From Pseudo-nitzschia pungens (Eukaryota; Bacillariophyta; Bacillariophyceae; Bacillariales; Bacillariaceae), in NCBI GenBank assembly GCA_037355855.1, contig CM074761.1, positions 1,631,346-1,695,345 of the forward strand: a stretch of DNA of 64,000 nt, in the 5' to 3' direction. Within the stretch, counting starts at the first letter, position 1. Each line of letters starts with the position of its first letter. The translations under genes and the position numbers were made by a program. The notes beneath the pieces are model-generated. The model had not been told where the DNA came from and searched no databases. It was given only the letters and a program-made list of their open reading frames with translations. Shown piece after piece: positions 1 to 9,856 of the stretch.

Positions 1-1239
1 AGAGTGGACGAACTGAACGAAAAGTGCTCCGACAGTTCGATCATCCAATCGACCAGGATGGACCTCATCTTGGGGGTCAGTTGCGGTTGAATGAGCATGG
101 CTCGGTTGTTTTCGGCGGCCTGGTGCGGCTCTTTGGGGGGGCTCTGGTGGAAGCGGCCGAGGGCGGTGGATCCCCACGAATGGTGGTGGTCGTCGTCGTC
201 GTCGTTGGGGGTCACCCTGGTGGAATTCCCGGTCCAGGCCGACGACGACGACGACGACGAGGCCGATGAGGCCTGGGGCGATCCGAGAGGAAAGTTGCCG
301 GATCGGCGTTTTCGGGAGGGATCGTTGTTTTTGTTCTTGTTCTTGGTGGTCTTGTTTTGGTGTTCATGCGATAGGTCCTCGATGTATTCGAAAAACCCCG
401 GATCACTCATGACGGGATATTCCGTATCGTGGAGCGTCTTCCAGTGGTCTTCTCCGTACGATCGGATAAAGCCGGCGGTGAGGGATTCGGGGGTGAGGGA
501 ACGGGACATGGGCCCTCCGGAGGTCCACGTCGATGGGGAGCAATGGTTTCCGCAGCAGTTGCGCCGGGTTGCTTGCTGTTGGAGTTGGTTTTGCTGTTTC
601 TGTTTCTGTTGCTGCTGCTTGGAGGGCTTGCGCCCGAACGCCCGCCGTTTGCTGCTGCGGAGGCTGGAGGCCGGCAGCGTCCAAGCGATCCGGATCGTTG
701 TACAGGTCCACCACTCCCGCGGGAACCTTGGTTGCGGACGCTGACGATGACGATCCTCCAAAGTCGAATGTCGCTCGGGTGGAGGCAGCGGGAGACGGAG
801 TGACGCTGTTGAGCTCGAGTTGTTTCCGGGACATAGGATCGGGTTCTCCGCCGGGTTCTGGCTTCTTCGGGAAGATTCGTTCCGAGGTTGGTGGAAATGG
901 AGAGTTCCGAGGACGACGATCCATCGGCGTTTGCCTTGCGTCGTTTCGATCTGGATCCGGAGGGATTGGCGCTGCCATTGCCACTGCCACTGCCAGTTGC
1001 CGCTGCTGGCGATGCTGCTGCTGCGAGTTCGGCGCCTACCGATGCTTTGTCTCGATGGAGGGGCATCCCTCGAAGCGACTCTCGTGGATCTCGGACTTTT
1101 TCTCGGACGAGGACGACGCTTTGGAAGTGTTGTCGTTGTCATTGCCGTTGTCATTAGCGTTGCCGCTGCCGTTCCCACCGGCTTGATCGGCTTGGAGCTT
1201 TTGCAATCGCGACGATCTTCTTCTATTCGTGGATTCCAT
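1..1239 (-). CDS. Mitotic-type cyclin (A/B-like), partial, N-terminal part frame-broken
   Basis: A cyclin drives cell-cycle progression by binding and activating a cyclin-dependent kinase. Seen: the minus-strand frame that runs off the left edge carries the start of a cyclin box, with MRSILVDWMIELSEHF at about 68-20, matching the MRAILVDWLVEV entry motif of A/B cyclins. Upstream in the same frame is a cyclin-like lead-in (YIEDLSHEH near 380) and low-complexity Ser and Asp runs. That frame is open from an internal ATG at 509. The N-terminal part, starting at the ATG at 1239 (MESTNRRRSS), is spread over three frames, so at least three indels are needed to join it. The rest of the cyclin box lies outside the window. 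Family is confident from the box; the subtype (B versus A or a diatom-specific cyclin) is not, and the true start is uncertain. Confidence 0.72.
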
Positions 1240-2454
1240 GATGCAGCTGTGGTAGGTGGGCTGACTGTAACACTATCGGTTCATTCGCTTCGCTCTGTTG
1301 TCGGAGTACGTACGGTATAGTCACGGTTGTGTGCTATGGATTGGATACAGATACGGTATGGTTTCCCAAAGTACAGTATTGGTAGGACCAGTGGAAACAA
1401 AACCTGATGTGTCTTCGGTTGCAGTGTTTTTCGTTTGTGAGAGCCTAGACCTCGAGTGAAAAAACTAGGGCAAGTCGCACCAGGGTGCGGATAAAAAGAG
1501 GCAAATACCGAAATTGTTGCAGTCTCAGAAGTCCGTAACCTTACTTACCGGTAGGAACATCACCTCGGTGAAAGGAACTGGACTGGGGCGCGTGATGCAA
1601 CAGGAGTCGATGATTCTGATTTGCTGGTGCATGCATAGCTTGGCAACCTAGTACGGGAGACAAGTAGAAGGACTACGCTCCGAGAGCAAATCAAAATATG
1701 GCGCAAACAGGAATCGGGCGGGACAAAACAGTTTGGGAACATCGCGCCAAATTATTGTCTACGGAGAGAAACCCCGTGGAAACTCCCTAATGGGCAACAT
1801 ACCGGTACCGTACGTACCTCTGCTGGTAGGGAGGACGGTAGGTATGTGGTACTGGTATGTGATTTAACGTACTGGCTATGTGATTTACCGTACGTATAAA
1901 TACTACTGGGAATATGGGAGAGTAGGTACGTGTACAAAGTGTACTGCACCGTCGCGAAGATAGTATAGTATGTAATTCATCTAATATTAGTATATACGAT
2001 GCCGAAAAGGAAGCCGTGCATTCCTGTTTCTACAATACGCACGGAATGGTAAGACCTTAACTTAGCCGTTGTGAAAGGCTTACTTTTACCGGTATCTGTA
2101 TCTACCGTAGAGCAGGTCGACGATTGACGAACGATGATGTCTGTGACAGGGGTGACTTGTGACAGTAACCTTACCCTCTAGTGTACTGTAGTGTACCTGG
2201 TACAGACGAGAACCAGTAAGATTACCTACCAGTAAGTCACCAATTCGTACTCGACTGCCGTCCGAACACGTACGGAATATCTTCTTTCGATTCATTCATT
2301 TTGAACGGTATTTTGAATTGATTCGTCATCTTTCTGAACTATTTTGAATTCAGCGGATTCAAAATCTTTCGAATACTACCGTAAATCTTACCGTACAAAC
2401 CTCGGACTCAATTTCGCATGCACTGACAACACGGCAACACAAAAGTATGCAATA
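1240..2454. other. Intergenic region between divergent cyclin and SET genes
   Basis: No supportable gene. This 1.2 kb stretch should hold both 5' regions. It contains many TACCGG/CCGGTA and GTAC strings (for example near 1546, 1801 and 2090) and short runs of TATGTGATTTA near 1857-1885 that repeat once. Nothing else stands out. Confidence 0.6.
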
Positions 2455-3910
2455 ATGAAAGAAACCTTCGCCAACAGCAAAATGGCATCTTGGGGGTACA
2501 AGTACGCGATGGCTGTCGCAGTCGCCGCCGCTTTGGCGACGAACGACGGTGCCGTGTCGGCCTTTCCGAACACGCACCAGCATCGGACTGGGCGCTAGTA
2601 GCACGAGCACTGCTCGATCCGGGCGCGCGGCGTTTGCTGCGGTCCGAGACGTCCCGCGGAGGCGGAGTCACGGCGAACGATCGGTTTTGAGTGCGGTCGT
2701 CGACGTGCCAAGAAACCGCGTACAGGGACATACCGACCATGGAGGAGTGGGCCTATCAGTACGGGGTGCAAGGGGTGGGAGGCTTGCGGACTCGTCGAAG
2801 AGATGGACGCAACCGATCACGTGGACGTCTCGCTCGCGACCGCGGAGGACATACCCGCCAACAGCCCCGTCTTGTTCGTCCCAAACGAAATGATTCTCTC
2901 CAGCAGCAAGGCGATGGAAGAATTCGGTCGATTGGAGGACGCCGAAACACTCCTCACGAGCCTGAACGCCGAAACGGAATTCCGCCAGTATTACCTAATG
3001 ATCAAATTGCTGGTGGAGTGGGAACGCGGCGAGGAAAGTCCGTGGTATCCCTGGCTGAATTCCCTCCCGCGATACTTCTCCAACGCGGCGTCGATGACTC
3101 CCTTTTGCTACAAGTGCCTGCCCTCGCTCATGTCCATGCTGGCGAATGAAGGAACGTGCCAACATGAACCACCTGATGGTGAAACGGGTGCCCTTTCTCA
3201 GCACGGAAACCAAGGGCAACGCGGAACTCTGGGCCTGGGCCCACCACATTGTCTACACCAGGAGTTTCGAGGCCAACAACGGGTCCGGTGATTTGTGCAT
3301 TGCACCCATGGCCGACTACTTCAACCACGGAACCGAAACGGAAATAGAGATGGCGTACGACGAAGCAGGAAACTGCCACATCCAAACGACCACGGACGTC
3401 CCGGCGGGATCTCCCCTCCGCATGAGTTACGGGGATCCGACGAACCCTTCGTTTTTGCTGGCGAGGTACGGGTTTTTGGACGAGTCGTCCCCGGCAACCT
3501 TTTGCAAGTACATCCCGCCCCACGTCAACGACGAGCTCCGAGACATGGGCTACGCCCACGACCGAATGCTCTTCTACAAAGACACGGGCGATGCCAGCGA
3601 CGAGGTCTGGGACGTGCTCCTGCCACCAGATCCTGAGCTCGTCCAACATCGCCAAGAAGCGGGCGCTCTACAAGGCGCACATGGAAAGCGACTACGAAAC
3701 CAAGCAAAAGGCTCCACGAACAATACTACTCGCAAACGTCGCTCAAACTCCTGGAGCACATAGATTCCTTCGTCAACCAGCTCGACGAACTTGTCGGCCA
3801 AGTCCGTCGGAAAGAGCTCCCACGAGCACCCGCGTCTTCCGCTCATCCTGAAGCACAACGAATTCGTGCGAAACACGTTCCTGGCGGTGCGGGCTCGCTA
3901 TTTTGAGTGA
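2455..3910 (+). CDS. Plastid-type SET-domain protein methyltransferase, multiply frame-broken
   Basis: This resembles the SET-domain lysine methyltransferases of the RuBisCO-LSMT/SETD3 group. Seen: the start at 2455 gives a signal-peptide-like segment (YAMAVAVAAALATNDGAVSAFP) with the diatom plastid motif SAFP. After it come pieces in different frames: EEWAYQYGVQ; ANSPVLFVPNEMILSS; YPWLNSLPRYFSNAASMTPF; ELWAWAHHIVYTRSF; APMADYFNHG (the NH core of SET); MSYGDPTNPSFLLARYGFLD (the GxxxN/Y part); and a C-terminal substrate-binding-like helix region ending at 3910. Frame changes occur near 2590, 2690-2775, 3150, 3627, 3705 and 3820. At 3150 one extra G explains the change. No splice sites fit these joins. 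All SET motifs are preserved, so I infer sequencing indels rather than long decay, but a recent pseudogene is possible. The substrate is unknown. Confidence 0.72.
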
Positions 3911-4170
3911 ACGGCGAACGTCTGCCCGTTCGAACACCGTTCCGAACTTGCGGAACGGATCCCGAGCTCTTGGTAATTGCCGCATGCTGACACTGGCGTC
4001 CCTCGATCGGTTTTCAATTAGAATTGCGCAAGGCTAAATACACTAGTATTGATTAGTAAAAAATAATAATAATGATAGTTTTAAATACATCATGAAAATG
4101 AACGAATAGAAACAGACAATTTCGAACAAAACAATTCTTGGTCCCCTAAAGAATAATGATGCATGAGTTG
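3911..4170. other. 3' flank of the SET gene, AT-rich
   Basis: AT-rich flank downstream of the SET gene and before the tandem repeat. I see no gene in it. Confidence 0.4.
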
Positions 4171-4466
4171 ATTGGGTTGCTAGGCGCGAAGGTTCTCGTT
4201 CGAGCCTGTTGCTCGCCTTGCATAGTTTTTCTGTGTGCCACGATGCCACAGTGTCGTAATCTAATTAGTGAGTTGCTTTGTTCGCTCGGTGTGGAGGTTC
4301 TCGTTCGAGCCTGTTGATCGCCTCGCATAGTTTTTCTGTGTGCCACGATGCCACAGAATCGTGATAAATGAGCTGCTGCTTTGTTTGCTAGGTGTGAAGG
4401 TTCTCATTCGAGCCACTTGCTCGCCTTCCATAGTTCTTCTGTGCGCCACGATGCCACAGTATTGTT
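4171..4466. repeat. Three tandem copies of a ~103 bp unit
   Basis: Three copies start near 4171, 4272 and 4377. Each contains GGTTCTCGTTCGAGCCTGTT (or a close variant), then TCGCCTTGCATAGTTTTTCT and TGTGCCACGATGCCACAG. The central GGTTC...GAGCC can form a short hairpin. Copies 1 and 2 are closer to each other than to copy 3. The copies read open on the minus strand but change frame between units, so I do not call a protein. Confidence 0.85.
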
Positions 4467-4792
4467 CGAGGAGGTTTTGTTGCGACGACATCGTTTTGAA
4501 TTGTGACAACTCACGAAACCACATCAAGAGAGTGCCGAAACGTCCCGCGATCATTTTCCGGGGTTTGCCCCAGTAACTTCATACTTTTTCGCTTCTCCGG
4601 TAGAGATGCAAATAACAGTTTCCGTAGATAATGGCGAAAAAAGTGGACAACATAAAGAAGCTGCTGTTTCCCTTTGTGACAGCCATTTCATTCAAAATAC
4701 GGTATTGCAAAAAGACAGCGCGCCAAAATCTTTTTATCGATAATCAGTGGTCGAGAGTGACAAGACCTTTTGATTGATAGAAAGTTGCTGGA

Positions 4793-5089
4793 TTATAGAC
4801 TCCTTGAAGTAGAGCCACCCTCTCTTTGCGAGGGTGTATCGTCGACGTTGATATTGTTACCTCCGCGGTATGGACAGGATATGGCTTCCCGGTATTGCCT
4901 TAGACGAATGGCGGCTTCCCTTGCTTCTTTGGCCCGTCGGAGTGCCTCGTTTGCAAGGAAGTGCGCTTCTCGCATCCTAGCAGCCGACTGGGCGTCAGTG
5001 TCACTCCTCGGGTCTATCCCATCCTGCTCTTCATTATTTTCATCGCCGTAGGGGTAACGCTTCGAGCTTCTTCTATCTCTGAATACCAT
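4793..5089 (-). CDS. Small hypothetical charged helical protein
   Basis: An open frame of 98 codons from an ATG at 5089. The product is rich in Arg, Glu and Ala, with a helical stretch (residues ~33-70, for example ANEALRRAKEAREAAIRLRQ) and a polar C-terminus. Composition looks more like protein than chance, and the region lacks the GTAC/TTACC strings typical of the spacers. No domain is recognised, there is no clear partner exon, and no homology can be tested here. It may be an exon of a larger gene or spurious. Confidence 0.3.
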   Translation of the reverse strand: MVFRDRRSSKRYPYGDENNEEQDGIDPRSDTDAQSAARMREAHFLANEALRRAKEAREAAIRLRQYREAISCPYRGGNNINVDDTPSQREGGSTSRSL

Positions 5090-6853
5090 TGTTATCTTTG
5101 TTGCTGATATTGTGGCAGTGTTTCCTTACTCCAACAGTGAAGATTAGGTTTCACCCGATAAATCCAATGCTGATGTTGTGATTTGCAATGGAAACAGGTG
5201 CACCCGCAGAGCTTTTGACACGGGTGTTGAACTTCCTTGGCGAAGAAAGCGATGGGACGGGACAAAAACACAACCCCTGACAACGAAACTCAGATTTTCA
5301 CAGGACCACAACCGATATCCCGGGTCATGCGAACGCCACACCTCTATGTAAATCTATTTTGAAACACGCCCGCTCCCCGTTGTACGGTTGTGAACAGAAA
5401 ATCACTTAGACTATCATTATTTCATTTTCGTACGGAATCGAAAATAAGAAAATGCACAAAAAGCAGTATTATGTCATTATGAGAAGGAGTGTAGGTGCAT
5501 ACCGGTACGGTAATGCAACATTTAACATTAAAAGAAAAAAGCGCGAAAATATGAAAAAAGAGGGGTTTAGCGTGCGCGCGGTGAGTCATAACGCAACGAA
5601 ATCGAAGATTTTTGTTTGTTTTTGGCGCGTTGTAAACGTATCCTCAAGCCGAACCAATAAGGTAACTTCCTCCTGCATAATATTCAACGGTACCGGTATG
5701 TTGTAAAAAGACGAATGCTTGCTGTAACAGGTGAACCTTACGTACAGGTACACATAAACTATGAAGTTTGTAGGTGGTGTTGGAATAATAATATTATTGC
5801 TATTAGAAGTAAGTTACGAGTAGTTCATAGTAGTATGATTGATGTGAGATCTAATGGGTACGAGTAAATAGTCCTGTGTGCTGTCATGAAGATGTTTCTG
5901 CAATTGACATACACGCGTCATGAGTGTGAAACCACCAACAAGTCTTGAACTGGACTGTTCCCAAGTCATTGGGGTACCAGTACTCGTCGTAGTAACTGCT
6001 GGTGCTGCTGGCTCCTCGTCCCATCAAACGTCAAAATTGAAATTCGAATCTATTTCAAACAACTGCTATACTGAGGAATACACAAGCTAGCCTCGAGCTG
6101 CCACAACAACAAATATCACTCGTTTCAATCAAAAAAAGATAATTCAGCATCTTGAATGTTTCTCCTCCTGCATCCCTCTGCATTGCAAAAAGAAAGGGTT
6201 TGAGAAGTTTAAACCCATTTCGTTTATGGTGGCGTGCATCTCTTCATGTATGCTTCTTCTTCTTCCGCGCATCCACATTCGTGATTTAAATTGTGGTGAC
6301 ATTTCTAAACATTCTCGAAGAATCATCGTTTCCAATGAAAGATGTTGTCTTGTAACAGCTATTGCCGCCATAGCAACCTCTGTTCTATCAACTGGAAAAC
6401 CTATCCCTATGCAAGATTCCATGATTCTGGCATTTCGATGACCTTCATCACAACGAGACGGTGGTGCTTTGTATGGTCACAGCATGCGCTTCGACAGGAC
6501 CGATATGTGGTGTAAGTGGACTATTTTCTTTATTTTTACTATCCGTGCTGGATGCATAGTCTCCGACTATTCCATGGGATCCATGAGAAAGTAGAAAAGA
6601 TCTGAAACCAACTCGATGCACTAAGTCCACCAATTTCCCTGAACGATCGTGTGGCAGGTTGGAACTAACTTCGATTTATTCGTCAAGAGCAAGAGATTCC
6701 TTTGGACGATAGAAATTTGAAAATGAAACTTTGTTTGTTTCTCCCGGTCTGCCTTCATGAACGCTAGCGACGTAGTATTCATGATGATGAAGCAGTAGTA
6801 AAACAAGCAATTCAGGGTAGCATGAGAAGGGTTTGTTTTTGAAAAAGGCTGTT
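5090..6853. other. Intergenic, no firm gene
   Basis: I see no recognisable gene. Short open frames exist on the minus strand (6144-6422, from an ATG at 6422, and 6448-6633) but without domains, splice logic or conserved composition. The segment 5450-5760 has TACCGGTA-type palindromes. It probably contains the 3' flank of the zinc-finger gene on its right. Confidence 0.5.
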
Positions 6854-7255
6854 TTATCTCCTCTTGCTCGATTTTTTCCCGCTAGAAAGACCGGCCGATA
6901 GCAAATCATCCGCCATGGCCGCATTTTTCTTCTTCCTCTCTGCTTTGGTCAAGCCATCACCTGCTTTTCCCTTCGCCCCTCCCTTTCCCGCGTCCAATTT
7001 GTCGGCGAGAGCTTTCGCTTGTGCTTCAGCACCGGGAAAACATTCTTCAAGAGTTTTCCCGTGCTTGCTCTCGGCGTGAAGCTTCATTTCGGTGTTAGTC
7101 TTGGTGCACTTCAATTCCGCCATGCAAATCTGGCAACAAATCATGATCGCGCTCGCCTTGACTCTTGCGGGCAAACGCCCCATCTCATCTCCAATCCCAG
7201 CGGCGCGGTTAGCTTTCAATCGCTGAGCATTCAATCCTTTGTTCGATTGTGGCAT
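6854..7255 (-). CDS. Small C2H2 zinc-finger protein (ZNF706/zf-met2-like)
   Basis: A 133-residue protein. Seen: the N-terminus MPQSNKGLNAQRLKANRAAG resembles the 4F5/SERF-like lead-in of this family. It is followed by one C2H2 finger, CQICMAEL...HAESKHGKTLEECFP, at about residues 41-75. The C-terminal half is basic and Ala/Lys-rich, ending in GKKSSKRR. This layout matches small eukaryotic proteins such as plant At2g23090 and animal ZNF706, whose molecular role is poorly defined; nucleic-acid or protein binding is inferred. The start at 7255 is the natural one because the conserved MPQ begins there. The gene is intact and intronless, and divergent from the antiporter gene. Confidence 0.85.
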   Translation of the reverse strand: MPQSNKGLNAQRLKANRAAGIGDEMGRLPARVKASAIMICCQICMAELKCTKTNTEMKLHAESKHGKTLEECFPGAEAQAKALADKLDAGKGGAKGKAGDGLTKAERKKKNAAMADDLLSAGLSSGKKSSKRR

Positions 7256-7926
7256 GTTTTTTCTCTGTACGTGCGGATGCAGATTGAGCTTCGTGGCTAC
7301 TGGGGCGATATTACTTTTCCCGCAATGGAATTCGGATTTGGTTATTACTTCTATTATTTTTTGTATGGATACCAGACGAGTGAAGACAGGAGTTCTGGAT
7401 TTGAGAGTTTTGGATTGTTTTTCTCTATCCGTTTTGACATCACCATGCGGTAACTTAATTAATTAAAATTACGAGCAAGAGTATGAATGGCTTATGAATG
7501 AGCAGTCATGGTTGTTTCTACTTTGGGGGACAAAGGGACCCAGAAAGTAAAAGAAAGAAACTTCTTGATGCCACCCTCTTCCGTCCATTAGCATGAAAGG
7601 TGTCACCCATCTTCAAGCATCCGATCTTTTCTTTCTCAAAGCAAGTAAGTTACAGTAAATCTTACTCTATTTCAAGAGTAAGGTGATTACCCGAGGCAGG
7701 CCTGAGGTACGCGGGTACGTCAACCGTCAACAAGCATGATAGAAAAGTGACACGAGGCAAATCAACTACGAAGTATCAGCGATGAGGAATACCTTCTAAA
7801 ATACTTCGGATCTTGGTTTGTTTCGGGTGTTTGCACGAATACTTAGGCACCGCACTGCTGGGCAATTACCAATTGCCAACATTAACCGCCTAGATCAAAC
7901 GCCAAAACATTACGAGTAGCACCACG
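7256..7926. other. Intergenic between divergent zinc-finger and antiporter genes
   Basis: 671 bases holding both 5' flanks. The part next to 7255 is TA- and T-rich. I see no gene and no convincing core promoter motif. Confidence 0.5.
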
Positions 7927-9425
7927 ATGGCGACCAAGAATAAACGGGCGGTGGTCCCCGCATTGTCGAAGGCAGGCGGTGTGTTCTTTCCTTCTGCTCG
8001 CTCTAGCCGCACAACCTTCTTGCGCGTCTCGAGTCGGTTTGTTGGAGAATGTTCCTACTACACGCAAACCTTCCTTTGTAGCAAGGAAAACATATAGCCA
8101 GCCTTCGTGGGCGACTATTCCCCGCGGCGGTGACTCAGCAACCGATTTTTCTCCTCCGATCGTTGCAGATGAGAGTGCCACAAATGCCGTTGTAGCTTCC
8201 GCTCTAAAGGGTCTGTTGTCGTACATGAATGGACCCAAAGCCGACACATTGCTGTTGTTGTTGACTACCGCATTGAACACCCCTTTTTCGAAGATGATTG
8301 GCCTTTCTCCAATTCTTGGCTACCTCGCACTGGGGCTGTTGTTCGGTCCAAATGGTTTCAGTCTCGTCAAGGACATTCACACGACCGAAATGATGGCCGA
8401 TATTGGTATTGTCTTCTTTCTTTTCGAAATGGGAATCCATCTCGACTTTAAAACTCTCATGAGCATGAGACGCGATGTATTTGGATTTGGTGGGAGTCAA
8501 TTCCTCGTGACGGGAGCTGTCGTTGCTGCAATTTGCAAATTTTGCTTCGGACTGTCCACTGCCGCACAGATTGTTTTGGGCGGGGGCTTGGCTCTTTCCA
8601 GTTCTGCGTTTGTCCTCCAGCTTCTCAAGGACAAGGACCAGATGAATACATTGTTCGGCAGATCCTCCTTTGGTGTGTTGCTCTTGCAAGATCTCGCTGT
8701 CGTCCCGCTTTTGGTGGTCACACCCATTTTGGCCGGAGGAGGCGGTGGTCTGGCCGAGGCACTGGGATCGGCTGGAGTAAAGGCTGCCATTGCTTTGAGT
8801 ACGATTGCTTTTATCGGGAAGTTCTTGATTGATCCTTTCTTTGATGTCGTTGCACAGTGCAAGAACCAGGAAGCCTTTGTCGGTGCCATTCTGTCGACGG
8901 TCTTGGGCATGTCCTTTTTGACCGAAGGATTGGGTCTCTCTAACACACTCGGAGCATTCCTAGCCGGTATTTTGTTGTCCGAAACCAAGCACCGTCACCA
9001 CATCGAAGCAGAAATTGCTCCCTTCCGTGGCATTCTGGTTGGTCTCTTCTTTTTCACCGTCGGTTTTGAGATCGATTTGCAGTTGATTCGCTCGAATCCG
9101 GGCAGGATAGCATGGAATCGTGCTAGGAATCGCTTCCCTTAAGGCAGCGATTGCAGGTGCACTGGGTGCAATGTTCGGACTAGACAAGGGCACAGCTCTT
9201 CGAGTAGGTTTAATTTTGAGTCAGGGGGGAGAGTTCGCTTTCGTGGCGTTCCGACTGGCTCGAAGCTGCGGCATTCTGAGTGACGAATTGACCAAGCTCA
9301 TGCTAACTTGCGTTAGTCTTACCATGGGTCTCACTCCTTTTTTGGATGATGTTGGGGCAAAAATGGCAACTTCTCTGGTGGAGGAAGCTCCACCAAGTGG
9401 CAAACGGAAAAGAAAGATGAAGTAG
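7927..9425 (+). CDS. K+/H+ antiporter, KEA/KefB type (CPA2), two frame breaks
   Basis: A cation:proton antiporter of the CPA2 family exchanging K+ (or Na+) for H+ across a membrane. Seen: an N-terminal hydrophobic segment (FLLLALAAQPSCAS) and a WATIPRGG processing-like motif, suggesting targeting to a plastid or other internal membrane. Then follow about a dozen membrane helices with family motifs: LGYLALGLLFGPNGF, IGIVFFLFEMGIHLDF, LGGGLALSSSAFVLQLL, LLLQDLAVVPLLV, FLAGILLSET, and near the end LILSQGGEFAFV. The ATG at 7927 is in a different frame from the body (shift near 7975), and a second shift lies near 9110-9122 between LQLIRSNPGR and GIVLGIASLKAA. No intron fits either place. It stops shortly after the last helix, so the RCK/TrkA-N domain of many KEA/Kef proteins is absent. 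Fairly sure of the family, unsure of location and ion. Confidence 0.8.
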
Positions 9426-9856
9426 CCATCAAATGTTCTCGGGTGTACAAATTAATTTGCATTCGAAACCAAATCTCAAAAAATACAGTATTGTGGGCTA
9501 ATTTCTGTGAATGTAACCATTAATACGTTGTGAGCTTTCATCGATAGTGTATCTTTCTATACAGTATAGTCTTGGTTCCGTATTGCAGGGACGCAGGCAA
9601 CCCAGTTCGCATCATTACACTGTAGAGAGGGTGCAATTGCTACTTGAAGTTTCTAATGCCTTTTTTTCAATGCGCAAATAAAGAGACTTCTACGCGGTTA
9701 TAGGCTCAGACCAAGCGAGAGCACATTACTGTAGGAAAAATGACTATGAAAAGAAAAAATTACGCAGAACACGAGGAATGCCCGACAGGCCTTGACATTT
9801 CCTCCATTCCGGAGATGTACAATCATCGCGGCAAAGCCATCCATTGAGTACATCTC
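9426..9856. other. Short convergent spacer
   Basis: Between the 3' ends of the antiporter and the secreted repeat protein. AT-rich; likely holds both polyadenylation regions. No gene seen. Confidence 0.5.

Noticed and set aside
91..744. Plus-strand open frames opposite the cyclin
   Set aside because: They mirror Ser/Asp-rich codons on the minus strand; low complexity only.
4180..4210. tRNA B-box look-alike (GTTCTCGTTCGAGCC) in the 103 bp repeat
   Set aside because: No A box, no acceptor or anticodon stems at the right spacing; the arm pairs wrongly for a T arm.
6144..6633. Two minus-strand open frames near 6.1-6.6 kb
   Set aside because: Short and motif-free, no splice support; kept only as a note in the intergenic entry.
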